This document shows positions 5,098 to 13,549 of a DNA stretch of 19,037 nt, in pieces. Source of the stretch: an uncultured Oscillospiraceae bacterium (lineage in GTDB: Bacteria > Bacillota > Clostridia > UBA1212 > SIG427); NCBI GenBank assembly GCA_902465325.1, contig CABQMV010000024.1:1-19037 (forward strand), in the 5' to 3' direction. The notes beneath the pieces are model-generated. The model was not told the origin of the DNA and searched no databases. It worked only from the letters and a program-made list of their open reading frames with translations. Within the stretch, counting starts at the first letter, position 1; each line of letters begins with the position of its first letter. Made by a program: the position numbers and the translations under genes.

Positions 5098-7701
5098 ATG
5101 GATAAACTTTTGTTGGTGGACGGGAACAGCATAATGAACCGGGCTTTTTACGGGACGCAGGACAGCTTTATGAAGAATGCCCAGGGACAGTATACCGGCG
5201 CAATCTATGGCTTTCTGAATATATTTTATAAATTTGCCAAGGAAGAGCAGCCTGCTCATATTGCGGTGGCTTTTGATTTAAAGGCACCGACATTCCGCCA
5301 TACTATGTACAGCGGCTACAAAGCAAACCGGAAGGGAATGCCTCCTGAATTGGCTTCTCAAATGCCGCTGATAAAAGAAGTTTTGGATTATATGGGAATT
5401 ACCCGTCTTGAGCAGGAGGGCTATGAGGCGGACGATATTATTGGCACCTATGCGCTGCGTGCAGAGCAGCAGGGAATGGACTGCCGCATTTTAACAGGGG
5501 ACAGAGATTCTTTTCAGCTGATCACGGACCGGGTAAACGTAATTTTACCTACTACAAAGCAAGGGAATACAGTGGCTACATTCTATACACCTACGGAAAT
5601 TCAGGACAAGTATGGCCTGGAACCGGGTAAAATGCTGGAGGTCAAGGCTCTGATGGGGGATGCCTCAGACAATATACCGGGTGTCCCGGGCGTGGGGGAA
5701 AAGACCGCCCTCTCCCTTATTCAAAGCTATGAGAGTTTGGACGGGCTGTATGCTCATATAGACCAAATTACCAAGCCGGCCCTGCGCAAAAAATTAGAAG
5801 ACTTTAAGGAACAAGCCTATATGAGCCGAAAGCTGGCCGAAATTTGCCGGACAGTTCCTCTGGATATTCCAATTGATGATATGAGGGCAGGTCCCGGAGA
5901 TGCGGAAGCTCTAAAAGCGCTTTTTACAAAACTGGAATTTCACAGTCTGATTAAAAAGTTTGCTTTAGAAAGTGTGGTTTCCCACGGTGTTCAGGAAAGG
6001 GAACCGGTTGCTGTAAAAAATATTGATATGGAGGAACAGCTGGAGACACTGCCGGATTTGACAGCTGTACAGGCACTGTATATATCCTGCTCCTTTCAGA
6101 ATGAAGAGCTAAAGGAGCTTACCCTTTTGAATGATCTAAGCCGGGAGGCCTGGTCTATACTGTTTATAGGGCCCATGATGAGTCTGTGTTTTGTTGAAAA
6201 AATGAAACCGGTATTTCAAAATTCTGCTATAAAGAAATATTGTATGAATGCAAAGCCCCTGGTTTTGTGGCTTCTATCTATGGACTGCCAATTGGAAGGG
6301 CTGGTATGCGATGGCTCTTTAGCAGCCTATGTGTGCGACGGCGGCCGAAAATGGAATGGGCTTGCTGATATTTATCGCTTTTTTATGGGGACAGAGTTGC
6401 CAGAAGCTCTTCCAGAGACTGAAGCTTTAAGGGATATGGCTGAGCCCATTGCCGCCAGGCTAAAGCGCGATGGACTGGAGACACTGTATCAGACAGTGGA
6501 ACTGCCGCTGGTGACAGTGCTGGCAGATCTGGAACGGATTGGCTTTCGGGTAGATCCGGCCGTACTGCGGGCAGAAGGTGAGCAAATGGATGAACGGATT
6601 GCAGCGCTTACCAAGGGGATATACGATTATGCGGGCTATGAGTTTAATATCAATTCCCCCAAACAATTGGGAGAGGTTCTGTTTGATAAACTGGGCCTGG
6701 AGAGTAAAAAGAAAACGAAAACAGGCTCTAAGGCCACCAACCAGGAAGTGTTGGAAGAGCTGTCGGACAAACATCCCATTGTCCCCATGATTACTGAATA
6801 CAGGCAGAATACAAAGCTCAAGTCTACTTATATAGATGGTTTACAGGCGGCTATTGACCCTTCAGATGGAAGGGTGCATTCCTCCTTTAACCAGACGGTA
6901 ACGGCTACGGGAAGGCTCAGCAGTACAGAACCTAATTTGCAAAATATTCCAATTCGGCATGAATTGGGGCGTCTGCTACGAAAAGCCTTTTTGCCGGCAG
7001 CTCCGGACTGGATATTAATCGATGCAGACTATTCCCAGATTGAGCTGAGGGTTATGGCTGCTATGTCGGGAGATCAGGCTATGATAGAAGCCTTCTGTCA
7101 GAACAAAGATATTCATACGATAACGGCGGCCCAGATCAACCGGATTCCTGAGGAACTGGTAACTCCCGCTATGCGGAGTAATGCCAAAGCGGTGAATTTT
7201 GGTATTATATACGGGATCAGTGAATTTGGCCTGGCCAGAGATACAGGCATATCCAGGTACGAAGCGAAGCGGTATATTGAATCCTACTTTGCCAGATACC
7301 CGGGGATTAAGGTTTTTCTGGACGGGATGGTGCAATCTGCTAAAGAGCGGGGATATGCCTCTACCCTCATGGGCCGACGCCGGTATTTACCTGAATTGAC
7401 TTCTTCAAAATATTTGACACGGGCTTTTGGAGAGCGGGTAGCGATGAATATGCCTATTCAGGGCACGGCGGCGGATATTATAAAGGCAGCAATGATTCAG
7501 GTTTATCACCGTCTGAAAGAAGAGGGCTGCCGAGCTAGACTGATTTTGCAGGTCCACGACGAATTATTGGTGGAATCTCCCAGGGACGAGGCGGATGCCG
7601 TAATCCGTCTGCTGCGGGAATGCATGGAGAATGCCTTTCCTCTGGAGGTGCCTTTAAAGGTTTCTGTGGCCGCCGGAGAGACCTGGTATGATGCGAAGTA
7701 G
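5098..7701 (+). CDS. polA: DNA polymerase I
   Basis: Repair and Okazaki-fragment polymerase of 867 residues. AGGAGG at 5086-5091 fixes the ATG at 5098; the in-frame extension back to 5035 is murA and leader sequence. The N-terminal 5' nuclease domain (about 1-290) has LLVDGNSIMNRAFYG, the acidic LTGDRDSFQL and MGDASDNIPGVPGVGEKTA. The central 3'-5' exonuclease-like domain (about 320-450) lacks the D-x-E and other acidic residues, so proofreading is probably lost, as in Bacillus PolA. Polymerase motif A is DADYSQIELR (642-651, catalytic D644), motif B runs from R693 to K697 and Y705-G706, and motif C is QVHDE with D821. A copy of the dispersed repeat lies in frame at residues 430-434 (MGTEL) in the variable region before the polymerase domain. 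coaE follows 12 bases later. Confidence 0.97.
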   Translation: MDKLLLVDGNSIMNRAFYGTQDSFMKNAQGQYTGAIYGFLNIFYKFAKEEQPAHIAVAFDLKAPTFRHTMYSGYKANRKGMPPELASQMPLIKEVLDYMGITRLEQEGYEADDIIGTYALRAEQQGMDCRILTGDRDSFQLITDRVNVILPTTKQGNTVATFYTPTEIQDKYGLEPGKMLEVKALMGDASDNIPGVPGVGEKTALSLIQSYESLDGLYAHIDQITKPALRKKLEDFKEQAYMSRKLAEICRTVPLDIPIDDMRAGPGDAEALKALFTKLEFHSLIKKFALESVVSHGVQEREPVAVKNIDMEEQLETLPDLTAVQALYISCSFQNEELKELTLLNDLSREAWSILFIGPMMSLCFVEKMKPVFQNSAIKKYCMNAKPLVLWLLSMDCQLEGLVCDGSLAAYVCDGGRKWNGLADIYRFFMGTELPEALPETEALRDMAEPIAARLKRDGLETLYQTVELPLVTVLADLERIGFRVDPAVLRAEGEQMDERIAALTKGIYDYAGYEFNINSPKQLGEVLFDKLGLESKKKTKTGSKATNQEVLEELSDKHPIVPMITEYRQNTKLKSTYIDGLQAAIDPSDGRVHSSFNQTVTATGRLSSTEPNLQNIPIRHELGRLLRKAFLPAAPDWILIDADYSQIELRVMAAMSGDQAMIEAFCQNKDIHTITAAQINRIPEELVTPAMRSNAKAVNFGIIYGISEFGLARDTGISRYEAKRYIESYFARYPGIKVFLDGMVQSAKERGYASTLMGRRRYLPELTSSKYLTRAFGERVAMNMPIQGTAADIIKAAMIQVYHRLKEEGCRARLILQVHDELLVESPRDEADAVIRLLRECMENAFPLEVPLKVSVAAGETWYDAK
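6379..6401 (+). repeat. Dispersed short repeat copy inside polA
   Basis: A T-run followed by ATGGGGACAGAGTTGCC matches the intergenic copies, including flanks. It is read in frame as Met-Gly-Thr-Glu-Leu (residues 430-434 of PolA), in the poorly conserved link between the dead exonuclease domain and the polymerase domain, where a short insertion should be tolerated. Confidence 0.7.
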
Positions 7702-7713
7702 CAGAAAGGAAAA

Positions 7714-8325
7714 ATGGATATGGGAAAAATGAAGGTGCTGGGGGTGACCGGCGGCTGCGGTACCGGCAAGAGTACGGTTTCCCGGTTGCTGGCTCAGCAG
7801 GGAGGACATGTGATCGATGCGGACCGGCTGACAAGGCGACTTCAGGAGCCGGGGAAGCCCGTATACAGAGAAATTGTACAATGGCTGGGAACGGATTTTC
7901 TGATGCCGGACGGGCAGCTGGATCGGCGTAAAATTGCGGCTGTTGTTTTTCATGACCAAGTTTTTCGGAATCGCCTTAATGAAATTGTCCACGGAAGGGT
8001 AGCCGATTCCATCCAAACAGAAATTGCTGAAATAGAGAAACGGGAACAGCAGGGTTTTATTGTACTGGATGTGCCGATCCCTGTAGAACGGGGATTTTTA
8101 GATACAGCAGATGTGATATGGGCGGTGGTGGCCAATTATGACATTCGGATACAGAGACTTGTGGACCGGATGGGCATCAGCCGGCAGGAGGCGATTTCCA
8201 GAATTGACAGCCAGCTGTCCAATGAGCAGTATGAAGCCATCGCCGATGTTGTTATAGAGAATGAACAGGGGATAGACCAACTGAGAAGGTGCGTGGAGGA
8301 AGCCCTCTCCCGGTTTTTCTTATAA
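7714..8325 (+). CDS. coaE: Dephospho-CoA kinase
   Basis: Last enzyme of coenzyme A synthesis: it phosphorylates the 3'-hydroxyl of dephospho-CoA using ATP. The 203-residue protein has the P-loop GGCGTGKST at residues 13-21, the substrate-binding IDADRLTR segment, the LDVPIPVERG segment and a final DVVIENEQ, all in the family order and at normal length. AAAGGA at 7705-7710 precedes three possible starts, at 7714, 7720 and 7729; spacing slightly favours 7720, and the family usually begins close to MKVLG. polA-coaE adjacency is common in Firmicutes and the 12-base gap implies one transcript. A hairpin terminator follows. Confidence 0.95.
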   Translation: MDMGKMKVLGVTGGCGTGKSTVSRLLAQQGGHVIDADRLTRRLQEPGKPVYREIVQWLGTDFLMPDGQLDRRKIAAVVFHDQVFRNRLNEIVHGRVADSIQTEIAEIEKREQQGFIVLDVPIPVERGFLDTADVIWAVVANYDIRIQRLVDRMGISRQEAISRIDSQLSNEQYEAIADVVIENEQGIDQLRRCVEEALSRFFL

Positions 8326-8337
8326 GATTAATGAAAC

Positions 8338-8382
8338 AACGCGGGGCGAAGATCTAGTATCCGCCCCTGCGTTCTATTTTTC
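8338..8382. terminator. Shared terminator hairpin between coaE and the convergent amidase gene
   Basis: AACGCGGGGCG (8338-8348) pairs with CGCCCC-T-GCGTT (8362-8373), eleven pairs with one bulged T. On the plus strand CTATTTTTCT follows, giving a fair terminator for coaE. On the minus strand only a weak T-stretch follows, so service to the amidase gene is less certain. Confidence 0.75.
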
Positions 8383-8391
8383 TGGATCGTT

Positions 8392-9333
8392 TTATGAGGA
8401 AGACAGAGCGCTTTTATTTTCCTCTAAAAATTTCTTAATTCCTGCTACAATCTTATCCTGATAGCTGCTGTCATTTAATTTTTTATCTTCCTCCGGGTTA
8501 GATAGAAAACCGCACTCTACAATAAAGCAGGGGGCGTTTGCATAATTGATTCCCGTATAGGAATCGCTGAGCTTGGCGCCCCTGTTTTTAGCGCCTGTTT
8601 CTGCAACGATGGCATCTACCAGCTTGGCTGCCAGCTTGGCCTCTGCCGAGGAGCGGGCGGCGTATTCAGCGCTGCCGTCGCCAGATCCTCTGGAGTAAAC
8701 TTCGGTGCCGTTGGCACTGGCGCTGTCGGCTCCGTTGCAGTGAATACTGATAATAATGTCTACATTATTTTTGTTGGAAATATTGGCCCGGTCCTGATTG
8801 GACAGCGAGGTGTCGTTGTTGTCCCTGGTCATAATTACTGTAGCTCCCTGCGCCGTCAAAGAATCCCGAAGCTTCAGGGCAATCTGAAGATTAAGGATAT
8901 ACTCGTCTGTCCCTGTAGAGGTCCCTTTTGTTCCAGAGGTGTTTTTTGGCTTTGTCTGGCTGCTCCAGGGTGCTGTGGTTTCCGTTCCGGAGGGGGCCTG
9001 CGCCTGGTGCCCGGGATCAATGGATACCTTGAGCCCCGCCAGGCTGCCGCCGGCAGGAGAGGGATCTGTAACAGGGCTGGGATCGCCGGAATTGCCTACA
9101 TCAGGGGTGGCCGAAGCGGACGGAGTGGCTGTATTGGCCGCCTGAGTAGCACTGGGAGCCGGAGAGGTATTTCCATTGTCTGAAGGGGAGACTGTATTTT
9201 CCGAAAGAACCTGAGTATCTCCGGAATTTACGCTGCCGGTACAGGCAGAAACGCCTAGTAGGATACAGGCCAGTATTATAATATAGATCAAAAAGAATTG
9301 GGTTAAGGTCATTTTTTTCTTTTGTTTTTCCAT
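8392..9333 (-). CDS. N-acetylmuramoyl-L-alanine amidase (Amidase_3), lipoprotein
   Basis: Zinc amidase that cuts the bond between MurNAc and L-Ala of peptidoglycan, here probably held on the outer face of the membrane. Of 313 residues, 1-30 form a lipoprotein signal (KKK, hydrophobic 13-29, lipobox VSAC with C31). Residues 32-98 are a Ser/Thr/Pro/Ala-rich linker. The catalytic domain starts at LKVSIDPGHQ; zinc ligands are H109, E144 and H198 (SIHCN), with catalytic E273 in VECGFLSNPEED. The stretch after the first histidine (about 110-143) is a Ser/Thr-rich loop. AAGGAG stands before the ATG. It follows ychF by 37 bases on the same strand with no terminator, so the two may be cotranscribed. 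In spore formers such enzymes act in cell separation, cortex modification (CwlD) or germination; which one applies cannot be told. Confidence 0.92.
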   Translation of the reverse strand: MEKQKKKMTLTQFFLIYIIILACILLGVSACTGSVNSGDTQVLSENTVSPSDNGNTSPAPSATQAANTATPSASATPDVGNSGDPSPVTDPSPAGGSLAGLKVSIDPGHQAQAPSGTETTAPWSSQTKPKNTSGTKGTSTGTDEYILNLQIALKLRDSLTAQGATVIMTRDNNDTSLSNQDRANISNKNNVDIIISIHCNGADSASANGTEVYSRGSGDGSAEYAARSSAEAKLAAKLVDAIVAETGAKNRGAKLSDSYTGINYANAPCFIVECGFLSNPEEDKKLNDSSYQDKIVAGIKKFLEENKSALSSS

Positions 9334-9370
9334 AGTAAATTTTCTCCTTCACTATAAACTTTACACGGTT

Positions 9371-10465
9371 TCATACATTAAACCGAAACAGTGTAACATC
9401 GCCGTCTTGCATAATATAGTCCTTTCCTTCTGAACGGATCAGGCCCTTTTCTTTTGCGGCAGCCATGGAACCGCACTTCATTAAATCGTCATAGGATACA
9501 ATTTCTGCACGGATAAAGCCTCTCTCAAAATCAGAATGTATTTTACCGGCCGCCTGAGGAGCTTTTGTCCCTTTGGTAATGGTCCAGGCTCTTACCTCCT
9601 GGGGGCCCGCCGTCAAAAAGCTGATTAGTCCAAGAAGAGTATAGCTGGCTTTAATTAGCTGGTCAAGTCCGGACTCTTTGAGGCCCAGTTCCGCTAGGAA
9701 TTCTCTGCGCTCTGTCTCTTCCAATGCGGCGGTTTCTTCCTCCAGCTTGCTGCAGAGTACCATCAGCTGTGCATGCTCTCTGTCAGCTACCTGCTGGAGT
9801 TCCTGTACATAAGGACAGGCATAGGGATCTGCAACGTCGTCTTCACTAATATTTCCTGCGTATATGACCGGTTTGGCAGTCAGAAGAAACAGGGAATTTA
9901 CATATTCCTTTTCCTCTTCTTCCAGTTTCATTGCCCTGACGGGAAGGTCTTTCTCCAGATGCTGCATTATTTTTTCTAAAAGGGACAGCTCTGCTATCAT
10001 TTTTTTGTCGCCGCCCTTGGTCATCTTTCGGGTTTTCTCTATCCTGCGCTCCAGCATCTCCATATCTGACAGAAGCAGTTCCATATTGATGGTCTCTGCA
10101 TCGCCGGCAGGAGAGGTGGAGACTTCTACTCTTATAATATTATCGTCGTCAAAACAGCGGACTACATGGATAATTGCGTCAACCTCCCGGATGTGAGAGA
10201 GAAATTTATTTCCCAGGCCTTCTCCTTTGCTGGCCCCTTTTACCAGCCCGGCAATGTCTACAAATTCAATTACAGCAGGGGTGACCTTTTGCGGTGCGTG
10301 CATTTTACAGAGCTGGTCCAGACGACTGTCAGGGACTGCTACAATTCCTACATTGGGCTCTATTGTACAAAACGGATAGTTCGCGCTTTCTGCTCCGGCT
10401 TTGGTTATGGCATTAAAAAGTGTACTCTTACCCACATTTGGTAACCCTACAATTCCCAATTTCAT
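9371..10465 (-). CDS. ychF: Redox-responsive ribosome-binding ATPase YchF/Obg family
   Basis: P-loop protein of the Obg-related YchF/OLA1 family, which prefers ATP over GTP and binds ribosomes; the physiological role is linked to oxidative stress. The 364 residues are full length. G1 is GLPNVGKST (7-15), G3 is DIAGLVKGASKGEGLGN, and the G4 position reads NISE rather than NKxD, which matches the family's changed nucleotide preference. A coiled-coil insert at about 130-190 is rich in Lys and Glu, and the C-terminal TGS-like domain has VRAWTITKGTKAPQAAGKIH and ends DVTLFRFNV. The gene is divergent from the response regulator; a TATACT-like -10 is visible on the minus strand at 10486-10491 without a convincing -35. 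Confidence 0.96.
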   Translation of the reverse strand: MKLGIVGLPNVGKSTLFNAITKAGAESANYPFCTIEPNVGIVAVPDSRLDQLCKMHAPQKVTPAVIEFVDIAGLVKGASKGEGLGNKFLSHIREVDAIIHVVRCFDDDNIIRVEVSTSPAGDAETINMELLLSDMEMLERRIEKTRKMTKGGDKKMIAELSLLEKIMQHLEKDLPVRAMKLEEEEKEYVNSLFLLTAKPVIYAGNISEDDVADPYACPYVQELQQVADREHAQLMVLCSKLEEETAALEETERREFLAELGLKESGLDQLIKASYTLLGLISFLTAGPQEVRAWTITKGTKAPQAAGKIHSDFERGFIRAEIVSYDDLMKCGSMAAAKEKGLIRSEGKDYIMQDGDVTLFRFNV

Positions 10466-10527
10466 TGATTTTTTCTCACTTTCATAGTATAATGAATGAC
10501 AAATGTAATAGGTTTGTTAATTTCCTA

Positions 10528-10556
10528 TTTACATATTGTGCATTTCACGATATTAT
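10528..10556 (+). promoter_or_regulatory. Probable promoter of the response regulator/kinase/nth operon
   Basis: TTTACA (10528-10533) and TATTAT (10551-10556) are 17 bases apart in the AT-rich 128-base spacer between the divergent ychF and response regulator genes. The start would lie at about 10563, giving a short leader with GGAGG. Confidence 0.6.
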
Positions 10557-10593
10557 ATATTATGTTGCAATTGATTTCAAGGAGGTACGGGTT

Positions 10594-11289
10594 ATGGCAA
10601 CCTATACGAAGCAGAAAATATTGGTCGTAGATGATGATGAGAATATTTGTGACCTTATCAAAATCTACATGGAGAAGGAAGGCTTTGAAGTATTTGTATC
10701 GTATGATGGACTGGATGCTTTAGAGACTTTTAAAAAGATGACGCCTGACCTGATGGTATTGGACATTATGTTGCCGGGGGCAGACGGGTGTCAAGTATGC
10801 AGAGAAATCAGAAAAATTAGTTCTATTCCTATTATTATGCTTTCCGCTAAGGGTGAGATTTTTGACAAAGTGCTGGGGCTTGAATTGGGTGCGGACGACT
10901 ATTTGGTGAAGCCCTTTGATCCCCGGGAGTTGACTGCTAGAGTCAAGGCGGTTTTAAGAAGGACCGGCAATGTGGACAAGGATATTCAGGAAGAGGTAGT
11001 TTACCCGAATCTGCTTGTGAACAAATCAACCTATACCGTTAAAGTAAATGGGGAAGAGGTTTCCATGCCTCCCAAGGAGCTAGAGCTTTTATTCTTCCTT
11101 TCTTCTAATCCTAATAAAGTATATACCAGAGATCAGCTGCTGGAGTATATCTGGGGATATGACTTCTTTGGAGACTCCAGAACAGTAGATGTACACATTA
11201 AGCGCTTGCGGGAGAAGATTGAGGATCCTTCCCATTCCTGGCAGATTAAGACAGTTTGGGGAATTGGATATAAATTTGAAGTTAAATAG
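10594..11289 (+). CDS. OmpR/PhoB-family response regulator
   Basis: Transcription factor that should be phosphorylated by the kinase encoded next. The start at 10594 has AAGGAGGT before it and gives 231 residues; the open frame extending further upstream is ychF antisense and spacer. The receiver domain (about 8-120) has the acidic cluster DDD (13-15), phosphoacceptor D57 in VLDIMLPG, S84 and K106 in VKPFD. The C-terminal winged helix (about 135-230) has PPKELELLFFLSSNP, the recognition-helix segment SRTVDVHIKRLREKIE and the final VWGIGYKF. The kinase starts 48 bases later. Its target genes are not indicated by the sequence. Confidence 0.95.
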   Translation: MATYTKQKILVVDDDENICDLIKIYMEKEGFEVFVSYDGLDALETFKKMTPDLMVLDIMLPGADGCQVCREIRKISSIPIIMLSAKGEIFDKVLGLELGADDYLVKPFDPRELTARVKAVLRRTGNVDKDIQEEVVYPNLLVNKSTYTVKVNGEEVSMPPKELELLFFLSSNPNKVYTRDQLLEYIWGYDFFGDSRTVDVHIKRLREKIEDPSHSWQIKTVWGIGYKFEVK

Positions 11290-11337
11290 TGCGGAGCGGT
11301 ACGCACACGATATTTTATATTAAAGGACGATTGCATT

Positions 11338-12933
11338 TTGGAACGGAGAAGCAGCCATAAAAGAGGAAAAGGGATTTTTAAGTCTTTGTATGTAAAATTT
11401 ATGGTTGTTGTCTCCGTTACCATTGTTTTGGCTACCGTATGTATGGGACTGGCGATCTCTAGGACCATAAAAGCTTACCTGTCAGATTCCAAGCTGACTG
11501 ATATGGAGAAGGCTGCGGATGCTATTTCTTATCTTATGGTGCAGTACGCCAAGAGCGATGAATACGGAAAGGCACCGGACGGCATTGCGGCGCCGGACTC
11601 GAATTATTACATATTGAGAAGCCGGATGGCCACCTGCTATGAAATTTTAAATACAGATATCTATATTACGGATCAGCAGGGAAATATTATTATGTCATTT
11701 CCCCTGCTGCCAAATGAGCAGGACTATATCATACAGGATTCTGTCTATTTTCCCAAGGACTTTGCGTCGCGCTTTTTAGATGTGGGAGACGGATACGCCT
11801 TTGTAAACCCCAGTCAGTATAACGAGTGCTTCAAGAAAGCCGGATATGTAGTGGACTATGGAGATTATCACGGCCTCTATTCTCCGGAGGAAGGGTCTCA
11901 TCTGACAGTGAGCAAACGGATTGTATCGTATCAGGAAGAAAACGCCGAGGTATTCGGCGCTGTCATTATGAGTTTTCCTATGCCTGAGCTGGCGGAAGCC
12001 CAGGGTTCTGTAATAAAATATATTATTCTTGTTGCGGTGATCGCTGTTTTAGCAGAAATGATTATTATGCTGTTTATGACCCGGTATATCACTAGACCTA
12101 TGCAGCGGCTGAAAGAAGGGGCCGAGGCCATTGCTAGCGGTGATTTTAATATACATATTGAAAGGACGACCTGGGACGAAGTGGGGGATGTGGTAGATGC
12201 ATTCAATACAGCTGCCAGCTCTCTGAACAATTTAGATACCGTAAGAAATGATTTCATTGCTAATGTATCCCATGAGCTGCGGACGCCTATGACGTCTATC
12301 AAGGGCTTTGTAGAGGCGATTATGGATGGTGTGATTCCGCCAGAGAAGGAGCGTGAGTATCTGAAAAAGGTACACAGAGAGATCAGCAGAATGAACGGGC
12401 TAGTAAATGACCTTCTGGATTGGGCCAGACTGTCGGCAGGGCAGGGCCACCTGCAAATGGCATTTTTTGATATCAACCGGACTGCCTCTACGGTGATCTC
12501 CAACCTGGAGCCGCTGATTAATCAAAAAAATATTAATGTGATTCCTCAGTTTGAACGTCCCCAGGAAAATGTATACGGCGACAGCAGTGCAATAGAGCGA
12601 GTATTTATTAATTTAATTCAAAATGCCATTAAGTTTACGCCGGAGGGCGGCGATATCATTATCACTACCGGCCGGTGTAAAAATGAAAATAAAGTACAGG
12701 TAAAGGTAATCGATTCTGGGATTGGGATGTCTGAGGAAGAGCAGGCCCTTGTATTTGAGCGATTCTACAAGGCAGATAAGTCCCGCAGTAATGACAAAAA
12801 GGGCACCGGACTTGGGCTCTCTATTGTGCAGAAAATTCTGCAGAATCATAATCAGAAAATTACCGTTTCCAGTGTCCCGGGGGAGGGCTCATGCTTTACG
12901 TTTACTTTAGACAGGGAGGAACCGCATGAATAG
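11338..12933 (+). CDS. Membrane sensor histidine kinase, partner of the response regulator
   Basis: 531 residues if a TTG at 11338 is the start; AAAGGA at 11322-11327 supports it, and it gives a basic N-terminus (RRSSHKRGKG) before the first membrane helix. The next in-frame ATG (11401) would begin inside that helix. Order: TM1 about 21-41, an extracytoplasmic sensor domain of about 185 residues, TM2 about 227-249, HAMP about 250-300, HisKA with H312 in NVSHELRTPMTSIKG, and the ATPase with N-box INLIQNAIKFTPEGG, G1 DSGIGMSEEE, F-box FERFYKADKSR and G2 GTGLGLSIVQK. All catalytic motifs are intact. The signal is not known; the outer domain is not recognised beyond a possible Cache-like fold. 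The stop overlaps the nth start. Confidence 0.94.
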   Translation: MERRSSHKRGKGIFKSLYVKFMVVVSVTIVLATVCMGLAISRTIKAYLSDSKLTDMEKAADAISYLMVQYAKSDEYGKAPDGIAAPDSNYYILRSRMATCYEILNTDIYITDQQGNIIMSFPLLPNEQDYIIQDSVYFPKDFASRFLDVGDGYAFVNPSQYNECFKKAGYVVDYGDYHGLYSPEEGSHLTVSKRIVSYQEENAEVFGAVIMSFPMPELAEAQGSVIKYIILVAVIAVLAEMIIMLFMTRYITRPMQRLKEGAEAIASGDFNIHIERTTWDEVGDVVDAFNTAASSLNNLDTVRNDFIANVSHELRTPMTSIKGFVEAIMDGVIPPEKEREYLKKVHREISRMNGLVNDLLDWARLSAGQGHLQMAFFDINRTASTVISNLEPLINQKNINVIPQFERPQENVYGDSSAIERVFINLIQNAIKFTPEGGDIIITTGRCKNENKVQVKVIDSGIGMSEEEQALVFERFYKADKSRSNDKKGTGLGLSIVQKILQNHNQKITVSSVPGEGSCFTFTLDREEPHE

Positions 12934-13549
12934 AATAGATGAAATTATAGAAAGACTAGAGATACAGTATCCCGAGGCCGAATGTTCTTTGGACTATGTG
13001 GATCCGCTGCAGTTACTGATTAGTACGCAGCTGGCTGCGCAGTGTACCGATGCCAGGGTTAATTTGGTTACCCCGGCGCTGTTTGCCCAGTATCCTGACG
13101 CAAAGGCTTTCGCTGAGGCAGATCTGCATGAGTTGGAGGAAATGATACGGTCCACGGGATTTTATCATAACAAAGCGAAAAATATCATTGCGTGCTGTCA
13201 GCGGCTGTGCCAAGTATATAATGGGCAGGTTCCCGGGACCATGGAGGAGCTGCTGAGTCTGGCCGGTGTGGGACGGAAGACGGCGAATCTGGTGCTGGGG
13301 GATGCTTTCGGGCAGCCGGCTGTTGTTGTGGATACCCACTGTATTCGGCTTTCTACGCGCCTGGGGCTGACTTTGAATAAAGAACAGGAGAAAATTGAGC
13401 GGGATCTTCGTAAGATTTTACCACCGGACAAGAGTAACGATTTCTGCCATCGTCTTGTTCTTCACGGCAGGGCTGTGTGCAGCGCCAGAAAGCCAAAATG
13501 CGAACGCTGTACGCTGGCTGATCTCTGTCCCTCAAAAAATAAAGCTTGA
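12926..13549 (+). CDS. nth: Endonuclease III (DNA glycosylase/AP lyase)
   Basis: Base-excision repair enzyme that removes oxidised pyrimidines and cuts at the abasic site. The 207-residue protein has the helix-hairpin-helix LAGVGRKTANLVLG with catalytic K118, catalytic D136 in VVDTH, and a 4Fe-4S loop with C185, C192, C195 and C201 spaced C-x6-C-x2-C-x5-C. GGAGG at 12915-12919 precedes the ATG. The start lies inside the end of the kinase gene (8-base overlap), indicating translational coupling in one operon. The 3' end overlaps the convergent gene by 18 bases. A strong terminator for this transcript lies about 60 bases further, inside that opposing gene. Confidence 0.97.
   Translation: MNRIDEIIERLEIQYPEAECSLDYVDPLQLLISTQLAAQCTDARVNLVTPALFAQYPDAKAFAEADLHELEEMIRSTGFYHNKAKNIIACCQRLCQVYNGQVPGTMEELLSLAGVGRKTANLVLGDAFGQPAVVVDTHCIRLSTRLGLTLNKEQEKIERDLRKILPPDKSNDFCHRLVLHGRAVCSARKPKCERCTLADLCPSKNKA

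Larger units (their letters stand above)
4707..5105 (+). pseudogene. murA: murA fragment: UDP-GlcNAc enolpyruvyl transferase cut off after the catalytic Cys
   Basis: MurA transfers enolpyruvate to UDP-GlcNAc in the first committed step of peptidoglycan synthesis and is normally about 420 residues. Here residues 1-117 match the family: GxxLxGEVKIEGAKNAVLPI with the K-N pair at 22-23, PDIEDV, LRSSILFMGALLGR, and PGGC with the catalytic Cys at 116. Homology stops at once after this Cys. The last 15 codons (VQFPISLPESGGKNG) are simply the polA leader and ribosome binding site read through, and the ORF overlaps the polA start. The remaining roughly 300 residues are absent. The product cannot be an active transferase. 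A second complete murA elsewhere would explain tolerance; many Firmicutes have two. The ribosome binding site of this fragment is poor. An assembly join is an alternative to a real deletion. Confidence 0.85.

Noticed and set aside
5497..5506. GGGGACAGAG in polA, a ten-base match to the dispersed repeat core
   Set aside because: It encodes GDR of the conserved nuclease motif LTGDRDSFQL, so the match is explained by protein conservation and the flanks do not fit the repeat.
6778..6788. TTGTCCCCATG in polA
   Set aside because: It lacks the AACTC part of the core and encodes the normal HPIVPM segment.
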